A stretch of DNA of 64,000 nucleotides. Source: Paenibacillus lactis (GTDB lineage Bacteria > Bacillota > Bacilli > Paenibacillales > Paenibacillaceae). Position numbers and translations under genes: made by a program. This document shows positions 53,073 through 61,194 of this stretch, in pieces (within the stretch, counting starts at the first letter, position 1; each line of letters opens with the position of its first letter). The stretch is taken from contig NZ_JAGGKI010000005.1 of the NCBI RefSeq assembly GCF_017873605.1, positions 248,001 to 312,000 on the forward strand. Reading direction: 5' to 3'. Below the pieces are notes generated by a model that worked only from the letters and a program-made list of their open reading frames with translations, made no database searches and was not told where the DNA came from.

Positions 53073-53555
53073 TTATGGATTTTCCTCTTTAAGCTTTTTC
53101 ATCTCGTCTAACGTCATCTCATTACATTGCTTGATGAACTTCAGTATAAATTGCAGCTCTTGATCCGTATATTGACCCATGATCTGAAGAGTCGATTGCA
53201 TGAGCGATTTAAATACAGGCGCAACCTGCTCGGAACGTTCCGGAACGAGCTTGACGACGACGCGTCTTCGATCATTGGGGTCCTTGTCCCTGATGACATA
53301 ACCCGCCTGTTCCAGCCGATCAATCACACTGGTAACAGCTCCTGTCGTAAGCCCCGTTAATTGAGCCAGCTGCCCGGCCGTTACAGGCCCAGCCTGATTT
53401 ATAAAGTCCAGGCATTTATGATCGGTAGCGTTCAGACCCATTTTCTCAGAGATTAAATCATGCAACATGACCGCACGTGCGCTGTTCTGGCGCAACTCAA
53501 GCAGCAATTCCTGCTGCAAGGACGAAACATCCGGTAAAACATTGTCTCTTGACAT
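53073..53555 (-). CDS. MarR family transcriptional regulator
   Basis: About 160 residues. The winged helix is at GPVTAGQLAQLTGLTTGAVT with the recognition helix and wing VIDRLEQAGYVIRDKDPNDRRRV; flanking helices form the dimer interface. The ATG at 53555 follows GCGGAGG by 7 bases; the open frame starts at 53585. It is divergent from a SnoaL-like gene and the shared region holds ATCTTGAT/ATCAAGAT half-sites, so it probably represses itself and that gene. Confidence 0.88.
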   Translation of the reverse strand: MSRDNVLPDVSSLQQELLLELRQNSARAVMLHDLISEKMGLNATDHKCLDFINQAGPVTAGQLAQLTGLTTGAVTSVIDRLEQAGYVIRDKDPNDRRRVVVKLVPERSEQVAPVFKSLMQSTLQIMGQYTDQELQFILKFIKQCNEMTLDEMKKLKEENP

Positions 53556-53583
53556 CGTGAAACCTCCGCGGTAAGATAAAAAC

Positions 53584-53636
53584 ATCTTGATTGATCAAGA
53601 TATTTAATTCATTAAGATTATTTATCGATCAAGATT
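53584..53636. promoter_or_regulatory. MarR-type operator region
   Basis: ATCTTGATTGATCAAGAT at 53584-53601 is an inverted repeat of ATCTTGAT, with another ATCGATCAAGAT at about 53624-53635. Two sites between the divergent marR-type and SnoaL-like genes. Confidence 0.6.
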
Positions 53637-53710
53637 TTATTTGTTCACAAGTATAGCACAAGGGTTCTGTACCCGCCAAACCAAATTAACTATGGAGAGG
53701 ACTGGTTCAA

Positions 53711-54151
53711 ATGGCTAAACAAGAAGAACTGAAAGCGATCAGTGATTTATTCGCAAGCTTAAGCGAGGCTTGGAACAAGGGCGATGGAGCAGCTTACGGG
53801 AATTGTTTTACCGAAGACGCCGATTATGTAACATTCGCCGGCCAGCACCTGAAAGGAAGACAACAAATCGCCGACGTCCACCAAATGCTGTTTAACGGAC
53901 CACTGAAAGGCTCTGTCCTCGTGTCCCGTTCGTACACGGATCTGCAGCCGCGTTTTATTACACCGGATGTAGCGATCGTTCATGCGATCGGGGAGGTTCA
54001 ACTTGCCGAGCCTGATCAAGATCCGAATGACCGTGGGTCACTCAATTCCAATGTGATCATCAAACAAAATGGGGAATGGAAAATAACCGCCTTCCACAAT
54101 TGCCGCATTCAAGAGATGCAGCAGGGCAAACCGGCGTTCATGCAAGGCTAG
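53711..54151 (+). CDS. SgcJ/EcaC-like (SnoaL/DUF4440 fold) protein
   Basis: 146 residues with the NTF2-like SnoaL pattern: LFASLSEAWNKGDGAAYGNCF, FAGQHLKGRQQI, VSRSYTDLQPRFITPDVAIVH and KQNGEWKITAFHNC. The SgcJ/EcaC group has isomerase, oxidoreductase-like or unknown roles. Divergent from the MarR gene with operator sites between, so it is probably induced by a small aromatic or oxidant ligand. Confidence 0.8.
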   Translation: MAKQEELKAISDLFASLSEAWNKGDGAAYGNCFTEDADYVTFAGQHLKGRQQIADVHQMLFNGPLKGSVLVSRSYTDLQPRFITPDVAIVHAIGEVQLAEPDQDPNDRGSLNSNVIIKQNGEWKITAFHNCRIQEMQQGKPAFMQG

Positions 54152-54234
54152 TGCTTGCTTGCTCAAACCTCCATCATCAAGAAGTCTCATAGATGAGCTG
54201 GCTGCTCGCTTCAATTCGATTAAATAACATGTAG

Positions 54235-54491
54235 TTATACAGCCACCCGGCCGGGGTATCGCCTGTGTATATACCCGATGCGCACGCAGGCGTCCTCGTC
54301 GACGGCAAACTTAGACAGAACCAGCTCGTTTACATCCTCGCCCGGATGCGCCTTAGCAACGAGCTCCAGCGCAAGGTCATTCAGTTCGTTCATACGCTCC
54401 CACGCCTTCTTGATAGCGGCGACAGCCGCTTCATATCCGATTCGACCGACACATCCGCTCTCGCCGGAATCTCTATCTTTTGTAGACGCAC
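54235..54491 (-). pseudogene. Small conserved protein with a one-base frameshift
   Basis: Two frames join into one 85-residue protein. From a GTG at 54491 (after GGAGG) the frame reads VRLQKIEIPARADVSVESD; then the other frame continues with YEAAVAAIKKAWERMNELND and ends RRYPGRVAV at 54235. The join is at GGATATG (54428-54443), where one added T gives ESD-YEAA. Without correction the GTG frame stops at codon 34. Function unknown. Confidence 0.55.
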
Positions 54492-54671
54492 ATCCCCCTC
54501 CTTTTTCCCACATGATCCCTATCATTTAACTTAGCCTTGGTCTCTCATTTTAAAGTCAATTACGCAATGGCTGACGGGAGGTTTCCCGGTTTTTCTACGG
54601 TTTGCTGCGCTGATATCAATATTGCCCCCCGTACCGGATGCGGCAATTGAAGCATATGAATTCGTCCTTCA

Positions 54672-54745
54672 TTACCTTATATTACGATTTTGTAAGGAAA
54701 GTGTAAGGTAATTCAATTCCGATATCATCCAGCGAAATGTATAAT
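54672..54745 (+). promoter_or_regulatory. Activator-type promoter of the LCP gene
   Basis: TGTAAGG at 54691 and 54702 are direct repeats 11 bases apart, spaced as for an OmpR/PhoP-type response regulator, and TTACCTTA/TAAGGTAA also form an inverted repeat. A TATAAT at 54740-54745 with a poor -35 lies just downstream, consistent with an activated promoter. The rest of 54526-54848 shows no gene. Confidence 0.5.
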
Positions 54746-54848
54746 GTTCATTCGTACCGAATGTTACAGTGACGGACTCGTCCCGATGGAGATCATCTGT
54801 TAAAGTGCTGTGGCACTGATTTTATGAGGTTAGGATGGTTCTAGAACG

Positions 54849-55817
54849 ATGAAAAAGAAATGGTTAAAGATATTTTCGAGCGTATTGTTACTTAGTGTGG
54901 TAGCCGTCATATCGTATTATCTCTATTCGATTGTCCACTTCACGAACAGCATCTCCATTGCATCGAACCGGCCGCCAATAGCAACGTCGTCGAATTCCTC
55001 CACGGATGGTGATCAGACCATTGAGATCCCGAAATGGGAAGGAAAAGAGCGTATCAATATTCTTCTGCTCGGAGGAGATTCCCGCGGGGAGGATTCCGGG
55101 AGATCGGATTCGATTTTGGTGGCATCCATCGATCCCGTTTCGAAAAAAGTCCATCTATTTTCAATTCTCAGGGATACTTACGTAGACATACCGGGACATG
55201 GAAAAGGAAGATTAAACTCGGCGTTTGCCTACGGCGGTACGAATCTAACGAGACAAACCGTCAGCGAGCTGCTGGATATCCCGATACATAAATACGTCTA
55301 TACCGACTTTGTCGGCTTTATTGCTCTTGTGGATGCACTTGGCGGGGTTGACATCGAAGTAGAGCGAGATATGCATTACACAAGCAAAGCCGATCAGCAC
55401 CTATACGACATCGATTTGAAAAAAGGGTACCAGCATCTTGACGGTAACATGGCCCTGCAATACGTGCGTTTCCGGAAAGAGGCAAGGTCGGATTTTGCGC
55501 GTACGGAGCGTCAGCGCAAGCTGATCTCTGAAATCGCTAAGAAAATGCAGTCAACCACGGGTCTGATCAAGCTTCCCGGTATTCTGGAATCCATCAGCCC
55601 CTACATCGAAACCGATTTATCACCAAAAGAAATGCTGAAGCTGGCCGCTTTAGGTTTCGATCTCGATCTGGACCATATTGATGAGCAGCAGATTCCCCCT
55701 TTCTCGTTGTTAACGAATGAAAAGGTAGGACATGCCCAGGTGCTCGGCGTGAATAAGAGCAAGCTCCAAGCCTATGTTAAGGAATTATTTAATGCGGATA
55801 CGAGCGCGAACGAATAA
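54849..55817 (+). CDS. LytR-CpsA-Psr (LCP) family transferase
   Basis: 322 residues. Short cytosolic tail, one membrane segment (7-27, IFSSVLLLSVVAVISYYLYS), then the LCP catalytic domain: NILLLGGDSRGEDSGRSDSI, SILRDTYVDIPGHGKGRLN, YVRFRKEARSDFARTERQR. These Asp/Arg residues bind the pyrophosphate-lipid substrate. LCP enzymes attach teichoic acid or capsule polymers to peptidoglycan outside the membrane. Single plus-strand gene ending in a strong bidirectional hairpin; its promoter looks activator-dependent. Confidence 0.9.
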   Translation: MKKKWLKIFSSVLLLSVVAVISYYLYSIVHFTNSISIASNRPPIATSSNSSTDGDQTIEIPKWEGKERINILLLGGDSRGEDSGRSDSILVASIDPVSKKVHLFSILRDTYVDIPGHGKGRLNSAFAYGGTNLTRQTVSELLDIPIHKYVYTDFVGFIALVDALGGVDIEVERDMHYTSKADQHLYDIDLKKGYQHLDGNMALQYVRFRKEARSDFARTERQRKLISEIAKKMQSTTGLIKLPGILESISPYIETDLSPKEMLKLAALGFDLDLDHIDEQQIPPFSLLTNEKVGHAQVLGVNKSKLQAYVKELFNADTSANE

Positions 55818-55930
55818 TGGGATAAGGACCTTACATTATAAAAGGTTCTGTTCAATCACTGCAGCAGTGTTGTTGGGGATTGACAGGGTATTCCTTTGGG
55901 TGATGTGACGTATGATTCCTGTAATGGACA

Positions 55931-55959
55931 AAGAAGCTTAGGGATTCCCTAAGCTTCTT
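55931..55959. terminator. Bidirectional terminator between LCP and lipoprotein genes
   Basis: Perfect stem AAGAAGCTTAGGG / CCCTAAGCTTCTT with a three-base loop, located between convergent genes. Confidence 0.8.
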
Positions 55960-56045
55960 ACAGTTTTCCGCGATGTTCTGACCCTTGTGATCAGCAAAGT
56001 AATCCCTCGCGAGCTCAATCGCTTGAGTATTCTTCTAGTAACTTA

Positions 56046-56450
56046 TTAATGAAGGATATCGATCAATTTATTTCGTTCATCCTCATCTAATAACAGCTTG
56101 TAATGCCCATTATCATCATGATCCACAAATAAATCTTCACCCTGATCCAGCCATAACGATAGCTTCTTCGTTTCTCCATTCTTCATTGCCATTTCAACCA
56201 CATTATCCGCTGGACCAATATCAAGCTGTCCGATCTCGTATACGCCACCATGAATTATATTCATAAAATCCTGCAACTCTGTTGGGGACAATGTTCTATT
56301 TGCTTCATCCTTATCCTTTATGATGATATCAATTATATCTCCACTTCTAATAAGATGATTACTTCCCCAGTTATCATCTTTAGTGTCATTGTTCTGACAA
56401 CCCAAAAATAAGAAGGCCATAAGTAGAAACATCACGGAGATCTTCTTCAT
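56046..56450 (-). CDS. Small lipoprotein of unknown function
   Basis: 134 residues. Signal with lipobox LFLGC (Cys about 18), then a polar domain with SGDIIDIIIKDKDEANRTL, GQLDIGPADNVVEM and a C-terminal FVDHDDNGHYKLLLDED stretch. No family recognised. GAGGTG precedes the ATG. Attached outside the membrane. Confidence 0.7.
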   Translation of the reverse strand: MKKISVMFLLMAFLFLGCQNNDTKDDNWGSNHLIRSGDIIDIIIKDKDEANRTLSPTELQDFMNIIHGGVYEIGQLDIGPADNVVEMAMKNGETKKLSLWLDQGEDLFVDHDDNGHYKLLLDEDERNKLIDILH

Positions 56451-56584
56451 GATTCACCTCGATCCGCAGCGTTTTGAAAATCTTTTTTTTAACGGCTACA
56501 AATATTTTATCTGGAGGCCTATTCTCTACTTATACATGCAGCTGAACCCAGCGGGCATTAACTGGCCTTGCAGCACGAACATCA

Positions 56585-57043
56585 CTAGATGGCGTTATAA
56601 TGAATGTTTTTAATGTAAGTATAATCTCCATACCGAATCTCTTTGGGATAATCCCCGCTGCAGGTCTCAAGCTTGAGCAAATCATCATAACTTTCAATGA
56701 ATTTACTCGTGAGCTCTGCCTGGGAGTATATCTGGTATAGCAGGTTCCTGATCTTCTCATCCAGCTTACTGTCGCAACGAACCCCTAATTTCACCATGTT
56801 ATGCTGATCGGTAAAGCCGTTAAATAAATCAATGAATATAAAGCTGTCCCTATCGTCTTCCTTGATAAATACAAAAATATCTCCTTTTCCTGCCCCATAA
56901 GAAAGATATCGCTGATATAACGCGGTTATATCGAAACTTATATGCAGCTGCCCCATTAACTGTTCGAATTGGGATCCCTCATCGGGATCATCGATCAAAT
57001 CAAAAAACGGCAGGTAAAAAGAAAATTCAGTATATTTCTTCAT
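56585..57043 (-). CDS. Conserved hypothetical protein
   Basis: 152 residues, soluble, with DIFVFIKEDDRDSFIFIDLF in the middle and YGDYTYIKNIHYNAI at the end. AAAGGA precedes the ATG. No domain recognised. Single gene, about 88 bp after the DUF4260-type gene's stop. Confidence 0.6.
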   Translation of the reverse strand: MKKYTEFSFYLPFFDLIDDPDEGSQFEQLMGQLHISFDITALYQRYLSYGAGKGDIFVFIKEDDRDSFIFIDLFNGFTDQHNMVKLGVRCDSKLDEKIRNLLYQIYSQAELTSKFIESYDDLLKLETCSGDYPKEIRYGDYTYIKNIHYNAI

Positions 57044-57130
57044 TCGTAATTCCTTTCATGCGTTCGTTTTACATGACTAAGCGGCTCTTCAATCGCAAGA
57101 TTATGACCAGTACCTTTTATAAAGTACCTC

Positions 57131-57478
57131 TTATAGCCTATCTAAGTGCGTATCTTTAAAATCCGTTGTATATTTCAATCCATACCCCATTAGTCTATCA
57201 ATTCCAATATGTGCGGTCCAAATGATTCCTAGCTGAATCAAAATATCGCTTTTCATTATGATCCCTATTACTAAAACAGATCCGCTTAATAAATATGTAT
57301 GAAAAAGATTGTAGGTTACAGCACCTGCTTTGTTTCCTTTTATATATCCGATCATGGATAAATCCGGAAATAGCAGAAGTACAAAAAACCAAATTAACTT
57401 ATAATCATTAAGAACAAAAGCATAAATACAAGCTAGAAAAACCAATAATCCTTCAAGTCTTATGATCTTCTTATTCAT
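57131..57478 (-). CDS. DUF4260 family membrane protein
   Basis: 115 residues with four hydrophobic segments (LEGLLVFLACIYAFVL, WFFVLLLFPDLSMIGYI, LFHTYLLSGSVLVIGIIM, LIQLGIIWTAHIGIDRLMG). The PDLSMIGY and HIGIDRLMGYGLKY motifs are the signature of DUF4260, a family with unknown function. The ATG at 57478 follows GGGGGG. Confidence 0.85.
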   Translation of the reverse strand: MNKKIIRLEGLLVFLACIYAFVLNDYKLIWFFVLLLFPDLSMIGYIKGNKAGAVTYNLFHTYLLSGSVLVIGIIMKSDILIQLGIIWTAHIGIDRLMGYGLKYTTDFKDTHLDRL

Positions 57479-57542
57479 ATTGTCCCCCCGCAAATAGTTT
57501 CACTTGCTTCGTTCTGTCTTAAAACGTTTAATGGCATCCACG

Positions 57543-57612
57543 ACGAGACCCGACCATAGATAGCTCTTATCTTAGGCCGGGTCGTGTGTTGTTTCAATAT
57601 TCATCTGTCTCT
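57543..57612. repeat. Dispersed hairpin repeat, copy C
   Basis: Stem ACCCGACC / GGCCGGGT with inner AGATA/TATCT as in copy A. The outer stem has an A-C mismatch if read as plus-strand RNA, but a G-U pair in the minus-strand RNA, which suggests selection on the minus transcript. The right flank (gtgtgttgttt) matches the other copies partly. Lies between the DUF4260 gene and the toxin. Confidence 0.5.
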
Positions 57613-57626
57613 GAGAATTTTTCGAG

Positions 57627-57632
57627 TACAAT
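57627..57632 (+). promoter_or_regulatory. -10 of the holin-like toxin
   Basis: TACAAT about 50 bp before the toxin start; the -35 is weak. Confidence 0.4.
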
Positions 57633-57682
57633 GTACGGCTAAAAGGGCGGTTGGCTAGTCTCCATGAAGGGAGGTGATGCCC

Positions 57683-57766
57683 ATGGAGGTCTATGACACA
57701 CTTTCCTTAATGTTCATGTTCGGCATGTTCATTCTGGCGCTCCTAACCTACATGAAAAAGAAATAG
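57683..57766 (+). CDS. Putative holin-like type I toxin
   Basis: 27 residues: MEVYDTLSLMFMFGMFILAL then LTYMKKK. A single membrane segment ending in lysines is the family pattern of Bacillus and Staphylococcus holin-like toxins (TxpA/BsrE/BsrG-like) that depolarise the membrane when expressed. GGGAGGTGATG precedes the ATG, a very strong ribosome site normally masked by mRNA structure or antisense RNA. A hairpin shared with an opposite-strand RNA follows the stop directly. Confidence 0.75.
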   Translation: MEVYDTLSLMFMFGMFILALLTYMKKK

Positions 57767-57827
57767 ACCGCCCTCCCTAAGGTAACGGTCTATTTCGACC
57801 ACCACTTAGCGGCCGACTGCTCTTTAT
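57757..57827 (-). ncRNA. Predicted antisense RNA antitoxin
   Basis: Inferred from layout: a TACAAT -10-like hexamer on the minus strand at 57839-57834, a small ACTGC/GCAGT hairpin, then AATAGACCG / CGGTCTATT followed by TTTCTTTTT, a minus-strand terminator overlapping the toxin 3' end. The -35 is weak and the 5' end is a guess. Confidence 0.5.
57758..57791. terminator. Shared bidirectional hairpin of toxin and antitoxin RNAs
   Basis: AATAGACCG / CGGTCTATT stem directly after the toxin stop. Plus transcripts end in TATTTCG, minus transcripts in TTTCTTTTT. Confidence 0.6.
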
Positions 57828-57843
57828 GCAGTTATTGTACACT

Positions 57844-57880
57844 GGAGTCGTGTTCCCGCACGACTCCTTACTTTTTCTTA
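57844..57880 (+). terminator. Second plus-strand terminator of the toxin locus
   Basis: Stem GGAGTCGTG / CACGACTCC followed by TTACTTTTTCTT; would end toxin mRNAs that pass the first hairpin, giving overlap with the whole antitoxin RNA. Confidence 0.6.
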
Positions 57881-57969
57881 CCTCAGTATACTTCATTTTA
57901 TAACATATTTATAGGGGTTATTTCTTGAGTTAATTGTCCATTTTATTATCACAATCCGCCTTAATTCCC

Positions 57970-59154
57970 TTATTCCCCTTCAACCGATGACAATGAATGC
58001 GCCGTGAAATGGTAAAACGCCATCGCATCCTCTTCAGTGGCAAAACCGGCCTGCGCCATGTTGTCGCTTCCTCCGCCTTTACCATTATAATTAGCTAGAT
58101 GCTGCTTGAAGAACGCACCGCAGGCGAGCTCGCGCTTTCCCCCTTTAGCAAGAAGCACCTTGTTGTCTGCATTGGACACAAAAAGCACGATAACGTCAGT
58201 TTGGTCGGTGAGCTTGGCCGCCAGGTTCTGCATATCCTTCAGAGGCTTGTCCGCAAACACATGCTTGATCAGGCCGCTTTGACGTCCAGCCAATAGCTTC
58301 TCGGCCAGGTAGGCATCATTCTCGGCTTTCACGGCGTTTAATTCCGTCTGGAGCTGCTTTTGCTCTTGATCCCATTTTGCAATCCGGTCCAGAATCTCTT
58401 CCTTCGAGGTATTGAACCTAGCGGATAGGCTGCTTAGAATGTCCATTCCGGCATTGAATTCCTTCAACGCACGATAACCGCATTTAAAATAAATGCGCAA
58501 ATGTCCCTTCTGCTTCTCTGCTCTCAGCAGCTTGATCATGCCGATCTCACCTGTGGCTGAGACATGGGTGCCTCCGCATGGGTTATATTCGATCCCTTCA
58601 ATTTCAACGATCCGGATATCCTCAGATACCTTTGGCTGTTTCACCAGCGGGAGGACGGCTGCCTGCTCACGGGTCACAAAATAACTCGTCACCTTGCGGT
58701 TCAGGTATATCTGATCATTGACTTCGAGCTCGAGCATCATCAACTGGTCCGGAGACAGATCCGCTCGTGCGATATCAACGGTGGCGTAATCCTGGCCCAG
58801 GTGGAAGCTGAGCGTCTCCGCCTCGCAAACCTCCAAACACATGGCGGACAGCAGATGCTGACCGCTATGATGCTGCATGTGGTCAAACCTCCGGTCCCAA
58901 TTTAAACGACATTGAACCTCTTCCTTCTCAGGGAAACGCTCCACTTTATGCAGAATCTCTCCTTCTTCAAGAACGACATCCAGCACCGGGATGGCATCGA
59001 TCCATCCCAGGTCACACGGCTGCCCTCCGCCGTGCGGATAAAATGCCGTCGCCTCCAAGACCAGATAAGCTCCATCTTCCCGCTCCCATTTGCGCGTGAT
59101 TCGCGTCCCCCACTCCCGAATATAGGCTGATTCGTAATATAGCTTCTTTGTCAT
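57970..59154 (-). CDS. AlaX-type alanyl-tRNA editing protein with DHHA1 domain
   Basis: 394 residues. N-terminal TGS-like half with FYPHGGGQPCDLG, then the editing zinc site HSGQH at 96-100 and CGGTH at 193-197, and a C-terminal DHHA1-like domain with GKGGGSDNMAQAG. It is a stand-alone, long (AlaX-L-type) relative of the AlaRS editing domain that removes serine or glycine from tRNA-Ala. GAGGA precedes the ATG. About 90 bp separate it from the next gene downstream of the toxin hairpin. Confidence 0.92.
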   Translation of the reverse strand: MTKKLYYESAYIREWGTRITRKWEREDGAYLVLEATAFYPHGGGQPCDLGWIDAIPVLDVVLEEGEILHKVERFPEKEEVQCRLNWDRRFDHMQHHSGQHLLSAMCLEVCEAETLSFHLGQDYATVDIARADLSPDQLMMLELEVNDQIYLNRKVTSYFVTREQAAVLPLVKQPKVSEDIRIVEIEGIEYNPCGGTHVSATGEIGMIKLLRAEKQKGHLRIYFKCGYRALKEFNAGMDILSSLSARFNTSKEEILDRIAKWDQEQKQLQTELNAVKAENDAYLAEKLLAGRQSGLIKHVFADKPLKDMQNLAAKLTDQTDVIVLFVSNADNKVLLAKGGKRELACGAFFKQHLANYNGKGGGSDNMAQAGFATEEDAMAFYHFTAHSLSSVEGE

Positions 59155-59243
59155 CTTCTATGTCCTCACTATTCTGGATGATTTATTTTAGTATGATTTT
59201 CTTATTTAAAAGTACAGCGCTTCAGTATGTACGGACCCAATAT

Positions 59244-59693
59244 CTATACCCATCTAAATATTTTCCCGCGAATTACAGCAATTCCATTTTCACGTGCCCA
59301 CACTGTTAATTCCTCTAGATTAGTCTCTTCCTTATTTTTGAACCTGAAATGTAAATCCATTAGAATTAACCTTTTGCCGTATCGCTTGATACCAATGCTC
59401 TGTGTAAAAGAATCGTCGATGATGACCTTTTCAATGTCTTCCTTAGAGACTTCCTTCCGATTGATCCGAATTTTATTAGGGGTAATTTCCAGCTCACTGT
59501 TTCTTCTAAGCATTCTTGGGATTAAGACGGCTATTCCTCCTACTTGAACCGAGATCAGGAAAGATAGAAATACCGCAAGGAAAAATGAATCAACGACGAA
59601 TACCAGCTTAAACATCAACAATGAAACTATACTATAACAAATGACTTGAAGATACATCGATAAGGGAAATTTGATTTCATACTTCTGGTTCAT
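59244..59693 (-). CDS. Hypothetical two-TM protein with a PH-like domain
   Basis: About 149 residues. Two hydrophobic segments (MYLQVICYSIVSLLMFKLVF and FFLAVFLSFLISVQVGGIAV) followed by a ~75-residue cytosolic part (LEITPNKIRINRKEVSKEDI, LMDLHFRFKNKEE) that resembles bacterial PH-like (YdbT/YcxB) domains. A TTG at 59705 after GGAGGG is a second possible start. Function unknown. Confidence 0.65.
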   Translation of the reverse strand: MNQKYEIKFPLSMYLQVICYSIVSLLMFKLVFVVDSFFLAVFLSFLISVQVGGIAVLIPRMLRRNSELEITPNKIRINRKEVSKEDIEKVIIDDSFTQSIGIKRYGKRLILMDLHFRFKNKEETNLEELTVWARENGIAVIRGKIFRWV

Positions 59694-59779
59694 ATCCGCT
59701 TCCAAAACACCCTCCCCCTCTTCCTGTTATAGACAAACATTTGGGATTCACAAAACGGCGACTCTTATCATTGCTTTGG

Positions 59780-60688
59780 TCAATTTGATAACATCGATTT
59801 TGCATGAAGAATATTGCCGATAAGATACGAACACTCATGAATAGGTACGCCCTGTTGCAACTCATCACACAACCATACTGTCGTTTCGATATATAGACAG
59901 ATCTTAAGGATGCTACAAGGAATATGTAGTGATTTTGCTAATGCGGATATAAAAGCTTCAATTTCCAGGTATAGATCTATAGAGAAGGTATCATTAAACT
60001 CATTAAGGATGAAACGTGAAATATCAAAGACAGGATCACCGGTTACTCCTTTCGGGTCGATGATGATGTATTCGCCGGCATGGTTGGAAAGGATATTTTC
60101 ATGATGAAGATCACCGTGTAGCAGCATGTTTCGTGCATACTTCTCAGTGATTGACGAAAATAGTTCCTGCGCTTTTTCTATATGGGGAAATAGATCCGTA
60201 CAGTCTTCTCTTCTGCTAATGTAGTTAATACTCCTGATTACCCAGTCTTTATAGGTTGGATAATGGCCGGGATTTTGTGGAGGAATGTGCATATCCTTAA
60301 ATAAAGAGCTAAAAATGGAAATTCTTTGATCACGCGAAGTTCCATGGAATAAGGATCGTCCCGGTTGTATTTCCTCTTCAAGGATCACGCCGTTTGAGAT
60401 GTCTGCATCGTACACTTTACATAGACGCCAGCCATCGTATTCACGCAAAGTATGGTATTCGGCGGTTACCGCTCTCTTCGATCCCCCAATTTTTAAAACC
60501 GCATTACCATAATATTCTGAGTAGCATTTGAATACGCAATTCATCGAGTACGAAGGTATAAAATCAACATCTTGTAATTTCCATCGACTAGAGTAGATAT
60601 TGAGATGCTCCACCAATTTCTCATAATAACTCTTGCCGAAACAATCGATAATTTTCTGGCGATCTTCTTTTCTTAAATAATCATTCAT
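59780..60688 (-). CDS. Aminoglycoside phosphotransferase (APH/ChoK) fold protein
   Basis: 302 residues. The kinase core is complete: catalytic LHGDLHHENIL (HGDxxxxN) and the metal-binding DPKG in IIIDPKGVTGDP, with VLKIGG holding the probable ATP-site Lys. This fold phosphorylates small hydroxyl-containing metabolites or drugs; nothing indicates resistance. The ATG at 60688 overlaps the GNAT stop (ATGA) and no ribosome site is seen, so translation is coupled. Confidence 0.82.
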   Translation of the reverse strand: MNDYLRKEDRQKIIDCFGKSYYEKLVEHLNIYSSRWKLQDVDFIPSYSMNCVFKCYSEYYGNAVLKIGGSKRAVTAEYHTLREYDGWRLCKVYDADISNGVILEEEIQPGRSLFHGTSRDQRISIFSSLFKDMHIPPQNPGHYPTYKDWVIRSINYISRREDCTDLFPHIEKAQELFSSITEKYARNMLLHGDLHHENILSNHAGEYIIIDPKGVTGDPVFDISRFILNEFNDTFSIDLYLEIEAFISALAKSLHIPCSILKICLYIETTVWLCDELQQGVPIHECSYLIGNILHAKSMLSN

Positions 60689-61182
60689 GACTGTCGGGCT
60701 GCCGACGAGAATGTTTGTATAGGACCTTCCCAACCCTCTTCTCGTATTTCCTGATAGTTTCCGTCTGTATAACGGTCAATTGTTTTTCTCCAGAAGTCTT
60801 GAGCTGGTTGATTCGCCTCAATTTGAGCAACTTTCCAAATGCCGCTAAAGCGATTAAACAACTCATGTGCAACGGTTTGTCCGACTTTTTGTTTTCGATA
60901 TTTCTTCATGACAAAAAACTCGGCCATACTATAAATGTTTTCATTTAATTCAGTACCATGCATCCGTACTAAAGCAAACCCCGCCAGTTTATCATCGACC
61001 TTGATGAAAAATGGGTATCTTCCGTCTTCCGTCCAATAATGGTCCAAGTATTTATATTCATATAATCCATTGGCATTCAAGTCATCTTCTGGATCAAATT
61101 CACTAAAGTCGTATTTATATAATTCGAGGAGATTGCGTAAGATGGACTTTTGTTCGTATTCAATTTCTTGGATTGAGATCAT
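60685..61182 (-). CDS. GNAT family N-acetyltransferase
   Basis: 165 residues. MAEFFVMKKYRKQKVGQTVA is the acetyl-CoA loop; IEANQPAQDFWRKTIDRY the following strand-helix. AAGGAG precedes the ATG. Stop and next start overlap, so it forms an operon with the APH-fold gene, a pairing that hints at a shared substrate or pathway. Confidence 0.82.
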   Translation of the reverse strand: MISIQEIEYEQKSILRNLLELYKYDFSEFDPEDDLNANGLYEYKYLDHYWTEDGRYPFFIKVDDKLAGFALVRMHGTELNENIYSMAEFFVMKKYRKQKVGQTVAHELFNRFSGIWKVAQIEANQPAQDFWRKTIDRYTDGNYQEIREEGWEGPIQTFSSAARQS

Positions 61183-61194
61183 AGAAATTCTCCT

